From NCBI GenBank assembly GCA_035293805.1, contig DATGMD010000089.1, forward strand, positions 25,390-89,389: a stretch of DNA of 64,000 nucleotides, written 5' to 3'. Each line of letters starts with the position of its first letter. Within the stretch, counting starts at the first letter, position 1. Positions 1 through 8,620 of this stretch are shown one piece after another. The translations under genes were made by a program, and so were the position numbers. The stretch is from JAJPHF01 sp035293805. Lineage in GTDB: Bacteria; Chloroflexota; UBA6077; JAJPHF01. The notes below the pieces were generated by a model. The model was not told the origin of the DNA, did no database searches, and saw only the letters and a list, made by a program, of their open reading frames with translations.

Positions 1-627
1 GACGTAGATCGCGGGCACGTCGCCGGCGGTCGTCCCCGGGCGCCCGGCCTGCTGCAAACGCGCCAGGACCGGCGCGAGGGCCTGCTGCACCGCCGGCCGC
101 CGAGTCGCGGCGAGAGCGGCATCCGTGGCGGCCGTCCCCGCGGCCGCCGCCGCGCCGCGCGCCGGGGCGGCCCGCGTCGGACGGGCCCAGGGGGGCTCGC
201 GCACCCAGAGCACTACCGGTAGCAATTCGTCCGGCCGAGCGGCCGCGAGGCGGGCCTCCAGCGCGGGCTCAAACGTGGGCCCTTGCGCCGCCCGCCGCGC
301 CTGGTCGCTCGCCGCCAGCTGGCCCGTATCGAGTGGCTGAAGCGACGCGTCGAGCACCACCCCGTACACGACGCCCGTGGCGGTGTCGAGCACCTTGACC
401 GCTCGGCCCACCGTGCCTAGCGCGGGGTAGGAGGCCTCCGCGACGCTGAGGGCGGTCAGCCGACTCGTCGGCGCACCGCTGCGCGCGGCCGCAATCCGGA
501 TCGCGGCCGCGCGCACGTCGTCGCCCTGCTGCGCCGCCACCAAGCGGTCGCCACCAAGCGCCACGCCCAGAAGGACCGCCAGGCCGACCACCGCAAGCGG
601 TCGCCCGGCCACGCCCAAAGCTCTCAT
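1..627 (-). CDS. Secreted protein, N-terminal part, runs off the window start
   Basis: Translated by hand on the minus strand: 209 codons stay open from an ATG at 627 to the window edge, so the gene continues past base 1. A GGTGAGG ribosome site precedes the ATG. Residues 8-32 form a hydrophobic signal peptide (core VVGLAVLLGVAL) with likely cleavage near LVAAQQ. The remainder seen is rich in Ala, Arg and Thr. A strand at residues 135-145 (LLPVVLWVREP) recalls the inhibitor-I9-type propeptide in front of S8 subtilases, but no catalytic residue lies inside the window. Secretion is well supported; the subtilase idea is only a guess. Confidence 0.6.
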   Translation of the reverse strand, partial: MRALGVAGRPLAVVGLAVLLGVALGGDRLVAAQQGDDVRAAAIRIAAARSGAPTSRLTALSVAEASYPALGTVGRAVKVLDTATGVVYGVVLDASLQPLDTGQLAASDQARRAAQGPTFEPALEARLAAARPDELLPVVLWVREPPWARPTRAAPARGAAAAAGTAATDAALAATRRPAVQQALAPVLARLQQAGRPGTTAGDVPAIYV

Positions 628-1085
628 GGGCTCACCTCACCGGCGCGCTTCGTACGGCTGCGCCTCAGCAACGCACCGCTGCGCCTCCTCAAGTACGGGA
701 AAAGGTGACGGTGACCAGTAACGGCTCGGCGCCGCTGGCCCCCGCCAGGGCGGCACGATACTAGCAGGGCGGGCAGGCGCGCGGCAAACCGGCGGCTCTA
801 GTCGGCCGCCCGATGCGGGTGCACGGGCCGCCCGCAACCACCGGATCGTCGCGCGCCGACCGGCTGGGCGCGGCCGCGCTCTGATCGCCCTCGCCGACGC
901 GGACCCATGGCGCACCACGGCCCGGGCGTTGTCCGGCTGCTGCGGGAAGCGCTGGCCAATTGGCATCCGGCGGACGAAGAGAGTACATTGTCCATGCAGT
1001 ATCCATCACGGGACGGGGCTCCTCAGTCGACCGGCCGCGCGGCACCCGGATCGAGGCGGCGCGATTCCAGGGTTTGAGAGAGTAA
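628..1085. other. 458-bp divergent intergenic region
   Basis: Lies between the secreted protein (minus) and gmd (plus), so it should hold both promoters. A minus-strand TAGTAT-like -10 hexamer sits near 757-764. On the plus strand only weak AT-richer patches are visible (around 975-1000). No RNA gene, repeat or convincing reading frame was recognised. Confidence 0.4.
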
Positions 1086-2090
1086 ATGAAAACGGCGTTG
1101 ATCACGGGCATTACCGGCCAGGACGGCATGTACCTGGCCGAACATCTTTTAGCGCAAGGGTATCGCGTCTGCGGGCTACTCCGCGGTCAGAACAATCCCA
1201 AGCGCGAGCGCCTCGATTCGCTCCTTCCCGCGGTCGAGCTGATCGAGGGCGACCTGCTCGATCAGGGCTCGCTCATTAGCGCTGTTCAGCGGCTGCAGCC
1301 GGACGAGGTCTACAATCTGGCCGCCATCAGCTTCGTGCCTGTCTCCTGGAACCAGGCCGAGCTAACCGGCGAGATCACCGGACTGGGCGTCCTGCGCATG
1401 CTGGAGGCCATCCGCCTCGTGGAGGGCGTCACGGCGTCGAGCGGCGGGCCGCGTGCCGGGCGGATTCGCTTCTACCAGGCTTCGAGCAGCGAGATGTTCG
1501 GCAAGGTCCGCGAGACGCCCCAGAACGAACGGACGCCGTTCTACCCCCGCAGCCCCTACGGGGTGGCGAAGGTGTACGGCCACTACATCACGGTGAATTA
1601 CCGCGAAAGCTACGGCATGCACGCCTCCAGCGGCATCCTCTTCAACCACGAATCGCCCCGCCGGGGCCTGGAGTTCGTCACGCGCAAGATCACGCACGCC
1701 GTGGCGCGCATCAAGCGCGGCGAGCAGCAGGAGCTGCTGCTCGGCAATCTCGACGCGCGGCGCGACTGGGGATTCGCGGGCGACTACGTGCGGGCGATGC
1801 ACCTGATGCTCCAGCAGCCCGAAGCCGACGATTACGTCGTCGGGACGGGCGAGACCCACAGCGTGCAGGAGTTCGTCGACATCGCCTTCGGGCACGTGGG
1901 GCTGGATTGGCGGCAGCATGTGCGCTCCGACCCCCGCTTCATGCGGCCGGCCGAGGTGGACCAGCTGACCGCCGATGCGACGAAGGCGCAGCAAGTCCTC
2001 GGCTGGGTGCCCACGACCAGCTTCCGCCAGCTCGTCACGATGATGGTGGACGCCGACCTGGAGCGGCAGTCCGTGGTGGCCAGCGAGTAG
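1086..2090 (+). CDS. gmd: GDP-mannose 4,6-dehydratase
   Basis: Catalyses GDP-D-mannose to GDP-4-keto-6-deoxy-D-mannose, the first step toward GDP-fucose, GDP-rhamnose and related sugars for surface glycans. The 334-residue length fits the family. The NADP-binding loop TGITGQDG is at residues 7-14, the extended-SDR Tyr/Lys pair (YGVAK) at 158-162, with the SSSEMFG segment just before it and the NHESPRRG substrate loop after it. The second-step enzyme (GDP-fucose synthase or RMD) is not in this window, so the end product cannot be named. It stands alone between a secreted protein and the hyu pair. A GAGAGAG-type ribosome site precedes the ATG. Confidence 0.93.
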   Translation: MKTALITGITGQDGMYLAEHLLAQGYRVCGLLRGQNNPKRERLDSLLPAVELIEGDLLDQGSLISAVQRLQPDEVYNLAAISFVPVSWNQAELTGEITGLGVLRMLEAIRLVEGVTASSGGPRAGRIRFYQASSSEMFGKVRETPQNERTPFYPRSPYGVAKVYGHYITVNYRESYGMHASSGILFNHESPRRGLEFVTRKITHAVARIKRGEQQELLLGNLDARRDWGFAGDYVRAMHLMLQQPEADDYVVGTGETHSVQEFVDIAFGHVGLDWRQHVRSDPRFMRPAEVDQLTADATKAQQVLGWVPTTSFRQLVTMMVDADLERQSVVASE

Positions 2091-2142
2091 CAGCGCGGCT
2101 GCGGCGCGGGCGCACGGCCCGCCGTTCGCCATAGCTCGTCGT

Positions 2143-2170
2143 GCCCCGCCGCAATCCCGCGCGGCGGGGC
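2143..2170 (+). terminator. Hairpin after gmd
   Basis: Perfect 10-bp inverted repeat GCCCCGCCGC / GCGGCGGGGC with an 8-base loop, 53 bp after the gmd stop. There is no T-tract, so it may be a weak or factor-assisted terminator. Confidence 0.4.
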
Positions 2171-2198
2171 GCCCTCCGCCCCCGCGATTCCCCGGGGC

Positions 2199-2204
2199 TA
2201 TAAT
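2199..2204 (+). promoter_or_regulatory. Probable -10 element for hyuAB
   Basis: A perfect TATAAT in very GC-rich surroundings, 109 bp before the hyuA start. No good -35 hexamer is seen 16-18 bp upstream. Confidence 0.4.
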
Positions 2205-2312
2205 GGTCGGGGCCTTGCGCTAGGCCACGAGCCTCACGCGCGTTCGCGTCCCACCGACGGCGCGGCCGCACTCCCCGGCGCTGCAAAGCAGACAAGTGCC
2301 CCTGGGAGCAGC

Positions 2313-4391
2313 ATGGCGGGTCGCTATCGCGTTGCCGTGGACATCGGCGGCACCTTCTCCGACTTCGTGATCCTCGACGAGGCGAGCGGCGCCATCACGA
2401 TCCTCAAGGTGCCCTCGACCCCCCGCGACCCGTCCCTCGCCGTGCTTGACGGCGTGGCGCGGCTCGCCGCCCGCGGCGTGGCCCCGGCCGACGTGCAGTT
2501 CTTCTCGCACGGCACGACGGTCGCCACGAATACGCTGCTCGAGGAGAAAGGGGCCAAGACCGGCCTGCTGATCACCGAGGGCTTCCGCGGCGTCTACGAG
2601 GTGCAGGACCAGACGCGCGGCTACGGGCCGGCCACCTACGATCTCTTCTTCCAGCGCCCCGCGCTGCTCGCCCCGCCGCGCTACACGGCAGAGATCCCGG
2701 AGCGCGTGGACTACCAGGGCCACGTCCTGCGCCCGCTCGACGAGGCCGCGGCGGCCGCCAGCGTGCGGCGGCTGCGCGACCAGGGAATCGAGTCGATCGC
2801 CGTCTGCCTGCTGTTCTCGTTCATGCACCCCGAGCACGAGCGGCGGCTGGCAGCGCTCATCCGCCAGGAGCATCCCACCTGCGCCGTTTCCCTCTCCGCC
2901 GACATCCTGCCGCAAATCCGGGAGTACTATCGCCTGTCCACCACCGTCATCAACGCCTACGTCGCGCCCCGGCTCGCGCAGTACCTGGCCAGCATGGAGG
3001 CGCGCCTGCGCGAGAGCGGCATCGCCACCCGCCAGCTCTTCGTGATGCAGTCCAACGGCGGCGTGACCACCTTCGGCAGCGCGGCCGAGCGCGCCGTGAC
3101 GACGATCCTCTCCGGCCCCGCCGCAGGCGTGATCGCGGGCGCGGCGCTGGCGGCGGCCGCCGGCTTCGACAAGGTCGTCACCTTCGACATGGGCGGCACC
3201 AGCGCCGACATCGCCCTCGTCGAGCGCGGCGCGGCCGCCGAGACCACCCGCGGCCAGATCGGCGGCCGCGACATCGCGGTCCCGATGCTGGACATCAACA
3301 CCATCAGCGCGGGGGGCGGCACGCTCGCCTGGGTCGACCCGGTTGGCGTGCTCCAGGTCGGGCCGCAGAGCGCCGGCGCCGATCCCGGCCCCGTCTGCTA
3401 CGGCAAGGGCGGCACGCAGCCAACGGTGACCGACGCCAACGTCGCGCTGGGCTATCTAAACCCGGATTACTTCCTGGGCGGCGAAGTGCCCCTGGACCGC
3501 TCAGCCGCCGAGCGCGCAATCGCCGAGCGCATCGCGGCGCCGCTCGGCCTGGACCCATTGCGTGCCGCCAGCGGCATCGTCGAGATCATCAACGTCCACA
3601 TGGAGCAGGGGATCAAGGCCGTCTCCTCCGAGCGCGGCCACGACCTGCGCGAGTTCGCCCTCGTCGCGTTCGGCGGCGCGGGCGCGGTCCACGCGGGCCG
3701 CCTCGCCGCCGATCTCGACATCCCGCGCGTGATCGTGCCCGAGCATCCGGGCGTCACCTCGGCGCTCGGCTTGCTGATGTCCGACGTGAAGCACGATTAC
3801 GTCCGCTCCCGCTTGCGGCCGCTGGCCGACACCCCACCCGCCGATGCGAACCAGGTGCTTGGCGAGCTAGCCGAGCGCGCTCGCGCCGACCTGCGCGCCG
3901 AGGGCTTCGCCGACGAGCAGGTGGTCCTGCAGTACCTGCTCGACCTACGCTATTCGGGGCAGGGCTACGAGCTGAGCGTGGCTGCCCCCGCGTACCCGCT
4001 GGACGTCGCCGCGCTGGCCGAGGTGCGGCGGCGCTTCGACGCGCTGCACGAGCGGCTGCACGGTCACCAGGCGCCGGAAGAGCCGGTCGAGGTCGTGAAT
4101 TACCGCGTGGTCGCCTTCGCCCGCGTCCCACAGGCGCAGCTCCGGCGCCAGCCCCCGGCCACCGGCGAGGTGGCGGCGGCGCGCAAAGGTGAGCGGCTGG
4201 CTACCTTCGCCGAGCTGCCGGCGTCCGTGCTGTGCCCGGTATACGACCGCCGGCTCCTCGGGCCGGGCCACGTCGTGGTCGGGCCGGCGATCATCGAGCA
4301 GGTCGATTCGACCATCGTCGTATACCCCGGGCAGGAGGCCGTCGTTGACGATTACCGCAACGTCATCATTCACGTGGCCCCCGCCACCTGA
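2313..4391 (+). CDS. hyuA: Hydantoinase/oxoprolinase family, subunit A
   Basis: Large (692 aa) ATP-dependent amidohydrolase-type subunit related to N-methylhydantoinase A, 5-oxoprolinase and acetone carboxylase beta chains; members use ATP to activate cyclic amides or ketones. The N-terminal Hydant_A_N domain opens with VDIGGTFSDFV (about residues 9-19), and the actin-like ATPase core has DMGGTSADIAL (about 292-302). The usual HyuA domain order is complete to the C-terminus. Its partner hyuB follows with an overlapping reading frame, the normal operon order. The substrate cannot be told from sequence. No racemase or N-carbamoylase gene is adjacent, so a hydantoin substrate should not be assumed. 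ATG chosen behind GGGAGCAGC. Confidence 0.9.
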   Translation: MAGRYRVAVDIGGTFSDFVILDEASGAITILKVPSTPRDPSLAVLDGVARLAARGVAPADVQFFSHGTTVATNTLLEEKGAKTGLLITEGFRGVYEVQDQTRGYGPATYDLFFQRPALLAPPRYTAEIPERVDYQGHVLRPLDEAAAAASVRRLRDQGIESIAVCLLFSFMHPEHERRLAALIRQEHPTCAVSLSADILPQIREYYRLSTTVINAYVAPRLAQYLASMEARLRESGIATRQLFVMQSNGGVTTFGSAAERAVTTILSGPAAGVIAGAALAAAAGFDKVVTFDMGGTSADIALVERGAAAETTRGQIGGRDIAVPMLDINTISAGGGTLAWVDPVGVLQVGPQSAGADPGPVCYGKGGTQPTVTDANVALGYLNPDYFLGGEVPLDRSAAERAIAERIAAPLGLDPLRAASGIVEIINVHMEQGIKAVSSERGHDLREFALVAFGGAGAVHAGRLAADLDIPRVIVPEHPGVTSALGLLMSDVKHDYVRSRLRPLADTPPADANQVLGELAERARADLRAEGFADEQVVLQYLLDLRYSGQGYELSVAAPAYPLDVAALAEVRRRFDALHERLHGHQAPEEPVEVVNYRVVAFARVPQAQLRRQPPATGEVAAARKGERLATFAELPASVLCPVYDRRLLGPGHVVVGPAIIEQVDSTIVVYPGQEAVVDDYRNVIIHVAPAT

Positions 4392-6153
4392 ACGCCCGGC
4401 CGACGAGCGCGCGGCCGGCGCCGCCGTCGATCCGGTAACGCTCCAGGTGGTCGCGGCCAGCGTGTCGGGCATCGTGCGCGAGATGCAGAACTCGCTCTTC
4501 CGCACGGGCTTCTCTACGATCATCCGCGAGTCGCACGACGCGAGCTGCGCTATTCTGGACGCCGCCGGGCGGCTGGTCGGCCAGCACGTCGTGCTGCCCG
4601 GCCACATGGGCGCCTTCCCGGCCTGCATCGAGGGGCTGCTCGCCGCCTACCGGCCCGCCGAGATGGCCGAGGGTGACGCCTACATCATGAACCACCCCTA
4701 CCTCGGAGGCAGCGCGCACTCGCCCGACATGGCGGTCGTCACGCCGATCTTCGCGGGCAGCGCGCTCGTCGGCTTCTGCGCCAACATGGCCCACAAGAGC
4801 GATCTCGGCGCGATGGTGCCCGGCGGCGGCGCGGGCCAGGTCCGCGAGGTGTTCCAGGAGGGCACGCTGATACCCCCCGTGCGCTACCTGCACCGGGGCG
4901 AGGTGGACCCCGCCGTCGAGGCCATCCTGGCCGCGAACAGTCGCACGCCCGAGCTGGTCCTGGGCGACGTGCGCGGCCAGGTAGGCGCCAACCGGCTGGG
5001 CGAGCAGCGTGTTGCCGCGCTCGTCGCCCGCTACGGCCAGGCGACCGTGCTGGATGCCTTCCTGGGCCTGTTCGACAAGACCGAGGCGCGGGTGCGGGAT
5101 CGCTTGCGGGACTGGCCGGATGGCGCGTATCGTGGCGAGTCCTATCTCGACCACGACGGCATCACCCTCGACGAGCCGGTCCCCATCCGCGTCACGGTCC
5201 ACAAGCGCGGCGATCGCATCCTCTTCGACTTTAGCGAATCGGCCGCGCAGCGCCCCGGCCCGGTGAACATTCGCCCGCCGCTGGTCCGCGCCTGCTGCTA
5301 CTACGCCCTGGTCGCGATGGTAGACCCCCGGCTGCCTAACAACTACGGGCTGGCTCGCGTCGTGGAGACCCGCTTCGCCGAGCGCAGCCTGCTCAACCCG
5401 GCCTTCCCCGCGCCCGTCGGCGTCTACTCCTACACGCTGTCCCAGGCGACCGAGGCGGTCCTGCAGGCGCTTGGGCAGCTCGCGCCGGCCTACTCCATCG
5501 CCATGAGCGGGCCGGGCGGAGCGCTCACCATGGCGCACCACGAGGTGCGCACCGGACGCGCCTACGTCCAATACGAGCTGTTCGGCAGCGGCATGGGCGC
5601 GACCGCCCGCCGCGACGGCGCCTCCGGCGTCCACAACCACGCCCAGAACTGCGCCATCACGCCCGTAGAGATCGTGGAGAGCGAGTTTCCGGTCCGCCTG
5701 CGCCGCTTCGAGCTGCGGCGCGACTCGGGCGGCCCGGGGCGCCAGCGGGGTGGCCTCGGCATCTGCCGCGAGTACGAGATTCTGGCGCCGACCCGCTGCT
5801 CGTTCCGCGGCGACAAGCACGTGGTCGAGCCCTTGGGCGCGGCCGGCGGGCACGCCGGCGCCCGCGGCGCCCACTGGGTAAACCCCGACACGCCGCGCGC
5901 CGTGCAGCTGGCCTCGCGCCGCGGCGACTACCCGCTCGCCCCCGGCGACGTGATCCGCTTCGACACGGCGGGAGGCGGCGGGTACGGCCCGCCGGGCGAG
6001 CGCGACCCGGCGCGCGTGGTGGCGGACGTCCTCGACGGCTACGTCTCGCCAGCCCGCGCGATCGCCGACTACGGTCTTCCCTCGGACGCGCTACCGGCCG
6101 AGCCGCCGCCCGTCGGCGAGCCGCAGGGCGCGCCCGCCCGCCAGGCGCCCTGA
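4345..6153 (+). CDS. hyuB: Hydantoinase/oxoprolinase family, subunit B
   Basis: Partner of the upstream subunit A; together they form the ATP-dependent hydantoinase/oxoprolinase-type complex. Family features include DPVTLQVV at the start of the conserved domain, NHPYLGGSAHSPD, and a Gly-rich C-terminal GGGGYGPP end. The start is unusual: no ATG or GTG lies between the hyuA stop and the conserved domain. The best candidate is a TTG at 4345, inside the end of hyuA, preceded by AGGAGG at 8-bp spacing, giving 602 aa and a 47-bp overlap that would couple translation. A shorter start would truncate the family domain. The product family is sure, the exact start is not. Confidence 0.87.
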   Translation: MTITATSSFTWPPPPERPADERAAGAAVDPVTLQVVAASVSGIVREMQNSLFRTGFSTIIRESHDASCAILDAAGRLVGQHVVLPGHMGAFPACIEGLLAAYRPAEMAEGDAYIMNHPYLGGSAHSPDMAVVTPIFAGSALVGFCANMAHKSDLGAMVPGGGAGQVREVFQEGTLIPPVRYLHRGEVDPAVEAILAANSRTPELVLGDVRGQVGANRLGEQRVAALVARYGQATVLDAFLGLFDKTEARVRDRLRDWPDGAYRGESYLDHDGITLDEPVPIRVTVHKRGDRILFDFSESAAQRPGPVNIRPPLVRACCYYALVAMVDPRLPNNYGLARVVETRFAERSLLNPAFPAPVGVYSYTLSQATEAVLQALGQLAPAYSIAMSGPGGALTMAHHEVRTGRAYVQYELFGSGMGATARRDGASGVHNHAQNCAITPVEIVESEFPVRLRRFELRRDSGGPGRQRGGLGICREYEILAPTRCSFRGDKHVVEPLGAAGGHAGARGAHWVNPDTPRAVQLASRRGDYPLAPGDVIRFDTAGGGGYGPPGERDPARVVADVLDGYVSPARAIADYGLPSDALPAEPPPVGEPQGAPARQAP

Positions 6154-6283
6154 CCGCGCCAGCGCGCCTCAGCCCACGTGCGTTCCCGTTCGGCACACAG
6201 GGACCACACGTCACCCAGCTCACGCCAAACCCGCACGGCAGCTTCCTGCCGGCACACGCGCGTCATGACGGAGGGCGATTCGG

Positions 6284-6640
6284 ATGACCACCCCGTCCCG
6301 CGAGCTTGCCACCTTCCCGAACCCGCATCCACAGCGTGCTTATGAGATCGAGATCGTCTGCCCGGAGTTCACGTCGCTCTGTCCCATCACCGGGCAGCCC
6401 GATTTCGGCACCATCCGCATCACCTACACGCCCGGTCCCCGCTGCCTGGAGCTGAAGTCGCTGAAGCTCTACATCTGGTCCTATCGTCAGGAGGGCGCGT
6501 TTTACGAGGACGTCGTGAACCGCATTCTGGACGACCTCGTGGCCGCCTGCGACCCGCGCGAGATGACCGTCGTCGGCCAGTTCAACGTCCGCGGCGGCAT
6601 CACGACCAATGTGACCGCTCGCCACTGCGCGCCCGTGTAA
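6284..6640 (+). CDS. queF: NADPH-dependent 7-cyano-7-deazaguanine reductase (preQ0 reductase)
   Basis: Reduces preQ0 to preQ1 in queuosine tRNA modification. The 118-aa length matches the short, unimodular (type I) QueF of the T-fold superfamily. The catalytic cysteine is Cys33 in LCPITGQPDF, followed by the GTIRITY strand, and the NADPH signature ELKSLKLY is at about 63-70. The ending NVTARHC is also typical. It has its own GGAGGG ribosome site 9 bp before the ATG. The other queuosine genes (queC, queD, queE, tgt) are not nearby and no preQ1 riboswitch was recognised in the 130-bp leader. Confidence 0.95.
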   Translation: MTTPSRELATFPNPHPQRAYEIEIVCPEFTSLCPITGQPDFGTIRITYTPGPRCLELKSLKLYIWSYRQEGAFYEDVVNRILDDLVAACDPREMTVVGQFNVRGGITTNVTARHCAPV

Positions 6641-6734
6641 CGCCGGGGCCGCGGCTGCGTTTAGATAGGCAGGGGAGCGTGCGCCGCGGTCGTGCTGCGC
6701 CGGTCCACTCTGCCCAGCGAGAGAGGGGGGTTTG

Positions 6735-7235
6735 ATGCGACGTCTCTTGGCGGCCCTAGTGCTGGCCGGGCTAATGGCCAGCAGCGCGGGCGTCGTGGCG
6801 CAGGCCAGCGGCCTCGACGACACGCGGCCTGCCCCTGGCGCGGTGCTCACACCGGATCAGATCGGCATCACGCAGCCCGGACAAGGCTTCTTCCCGTTCT
6901 TCGTGGGCGCCGGCGGCCAGAACGGCTCGAACCTCGGCGGGATCGGCCTAGGCGGCGTCGCGCCCACCACGCTAGGGACCAGCGCGCTGTTTAGCGGGTT
7001 CGGCGGCTGCGGCGTTTTTAGCATCGCCTTCTGCCCGTTCTTTAGCGCCCAGCCCTTCAGCCAGACGTTCCTGCTGGCCAACGGCGGCAGCCTGGGGCTA
7101 GGCAGCCCCTTGCAGAGCCTCGGGCTCGGCAGCCTCGGCTTTGGCGGGCTGGGCTTCGGCCTCTTCGGCCCCGGCCTGATCGGCTTCGGCGGCCTGACCT
7201 GCACGCCGCAGGGCGCCTTCCTCGTCTGCCGCTAA
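6735..7235 (+). CDS. Secreted Gly/Leu/Phe-rich low-complexity protein
   Basis: A 166-aa protein with an N-terminal signal peptide (RRLLAALVLAGLMASSAGVVAQA, cleavage after AQA near residue 24). The mature part is rich in Gly, Leu and Phe, with short repeats such as GLGSLGFGGLGFG near the end, and holds four cysteines (GCG, FCPFF, LTC and VCR), which could form disulfides. The start codon is an ATG behind a purine run GAGAGGGGGG; an in-frame TTG lies one codon earlier. No family is recognised. Composition suggests a surface or matrix-type protein. A second secreted low-complexity protein of the same length follows. Confidence 0.65.
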   Translation: MRRLLAALVLAGLMASSAGVVAQASGLDDTRPAPGAVLTPDQIGITQPGQGFFPFFVGAGGQNGSNLGGIGLGGVAPTTLGTSALFSGFGGCGVFSIAFCPFFSAQPFSQTFLLANGGSLGLGSPLQSLGLGSLGFGGLGFGLFGPGLIGFGGLTCTPQGAFLVCR

Positions 7236-7341
7236 TCGCCCACGCGGGCGGCCCAGGACGGGCCTCCGGCCAGCCGTAGGCTCGTCCTCGCCTCGCTCCA
7301 GCCCTTCCCGATGCTGGCTCGCCCTCGACGCGCCAGCATGC

Positions 7342-7347
7342 TATAGT
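7342..7347 (+). promoter_or_regulatory. Probable -10 element (TATAGT)
   Basis: TATAGT in GC-rich DNA, upstream of the hairpin at 7407 and the Tyr/Gly-rich gene at 7461. No convincing -35 hexamer. Confidence 0.35.
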
Positions 7348-7406
7348 GGCGGCAGCGCGAACGCCGCACGAACCTTCGAACTTGTTGAGCCGGCGGCAAT
7401 AGCCAG

Positions 7407-7437
7407 GGCCCGTCAGGCTTTGAGGGCTTGACGGGCC
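7407..7437 (+). terminator. Hairpin in the leader of the Tyr/Gly-rich gene
   Basis: Stem GGCCCGTCA / TGACGGGCC (9 bp perfect) followed by only two T residues. It lies between the putative -10 at 7342 and the gene start at 7461, so it would be in the 5' leader rather than at the end of the previous gene. It could be a weak terminator, an attenuator or a leader-stabilising stem. Confidence 0.4.
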
Positions 7438-7460
7438 TTCGTCGTGTGAAAGGATTCGCT

Positions 7461-7961
7461 ATGCGCCACTTGCTTCTGGGTGGAGCGCTCTTGGCAGGTC
7501 TGCTGCTCGCGCCCTTGGCCCCCGCGGCCTACGCGCAGTACACCGGCTATGGCGGCAGCGGCTACGGCCCCGGAGGCCTCTCGTACACCTACTCGGGCGC
7601 CGGCCTCCCCTATGGCAGCACGCCGAATGGGACTTACACGCCGGTCCTGCCCTACAGCGGCGGCTTCTCCTATGGCAGCACGCCCTACGGCTACGCCGGC
7701 ACCTACGGCTACGGCGGCTACGGCGTCTCGCCCTACGCCGCCTACGGACTGGGCGGCTATGGCGGCTACAGTCCATATGGGATGTACGGCGGCCTCTACG
7801 GCGGTACGCCATATGGGTATGCCGGCGCACCATACGGCTACGGCGGTTATAATCCGATGGCTTATGGCTATGCCGGCTACGGCGGCTACCCGGGCTACGC
7901 CGGCTACCCGGGCTATCCGGGGTACGGTGTGGGCGTCCCCGTCGGCCCCTACGGCTATTAG
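7461..7961 (+). CDS. Secreted Tyr/Gly-rich repeat protein
   Basis: A 166-aa protein: signal peptide MRHLLLGGALLAGLLLAPLA followed by cleavage near AYAQ, then about 140 residues made almost only of Gly, Tyr, Pro, Ala and Ser in degenerate YGGYG / PYGYAG / YGSTPYG units. Such Tyr/Gly/Pro-rich chains occur in adhesive, structural or phase-separating extracellular proteins, but no family assignment can be made. AAAGGA ribosome site 7 bp before the ATG (an upstream in-frame start at 7428 would place charged residues before the signal peptide). Followed by rpsU 177 bp downstream. Confidence 0.65.
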   Translation: MRHLLLGGALLAGLLLAPLAPAAYAQYTGYGGSGYGPGGLSYTYSGAGLPYGSTPNGTYTPVLPYSGGFSYGSTPYGYAGTYGYGGYGVSPYAAYGLGGYGGYSPYGMYGGLYGGTPYGYAGAPYGYGGYNPMAYGYAGYGGYPGYAGYPGYPGYGVGVPVGPYGY

Positions 7962-8137
7962 GCCCGGCGGACAGCCGGTACTATGAGTGCCGAAACCGAC
8001 AGAGCCGCAGTACACTTCTGGTAAGCGACGGCCGGCCGTCAGGCCCCTCGGCGGCGACCTGGCGTCGCGCTGCCGACTGAGCGAGGAGGGCCGCGCCGGC
8101 GTGAACGTGCCGACCGCGCCCACGGAGAGGAGTGGCT

Positions 8138-8365
8138 ATGTACGTAGTCCGACGCGAGGGTGAATCGTTTGACCAGCTCTGGCGGCGCTTCAAGCAAGGC
8201 GCCGAGCGGGGCGGCTTGCTCCGCGACATGAAGCGGAAGCGATACTACCTGTCGAAGGGACAGGCGCGACGCTTGAAGACCAAGCTCGCCCAGGCCCGCC
8301 TCCGCCGACGCCAGCGCCGCGATCGCTCGCGCGAGAGCGGTGGCCGCGCCGGCGCACGCGGCTAA
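8138..8365 (+). CDS. rpsU: 30S ribosomal protein bS21
   Basis: Small-subunit protein near the anti-Shine-Dalgarno end of 16S rRNA, needed for efficient initiation. The family pattern is clear: VVRREGESFDQLWRRFK, then GLLRDMKRKRYYLSKG and a basic tail. At 75 aa it is slightly longer than usual, with an Arg/Gly/Ala-rich C-terminal extension of about 15 residues. The ATG at 8138 is used because GGAGAGGAG lies just before it. It stands alone, divergent in function from its neighbours. Confidence 0.9.
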   Translation: MYVVRREGESFDQLWRRFKQGAERGGLLRDMKRKRYYLSKGQARRLKTKLAQARLRRRQRRDRSRESGGRAGARG

Positions 8366-8620
8366 GGGTTCACCCGCCGCCACGTGCTCGCCCCAGCGTC
8401 GGGTCATTACCCGCCCCACCCCATCCTCGCACGTCGAGGTCTGGGTGTGTCCGGGCTGGGCCTCGCGGAGGGGCGGACCGCCCACGGTCAGGCCTTTCGC
8501 TACAACTGGCCGGGCATACGGGACAGCCCCGGCCGCGACGACGAACCGGCGCGGCGCGCGCCGACTGGCCGGACCGGGTGCTTGGCGGCGGCGACCGCGC
8601 GGCGCGGCGGTGCCCGGCGC

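Noticed and set aside
4366..5874. 502-codon minus-strand frame opposite hyuB
   Set aside because: Shadow frame of the real hyuB.
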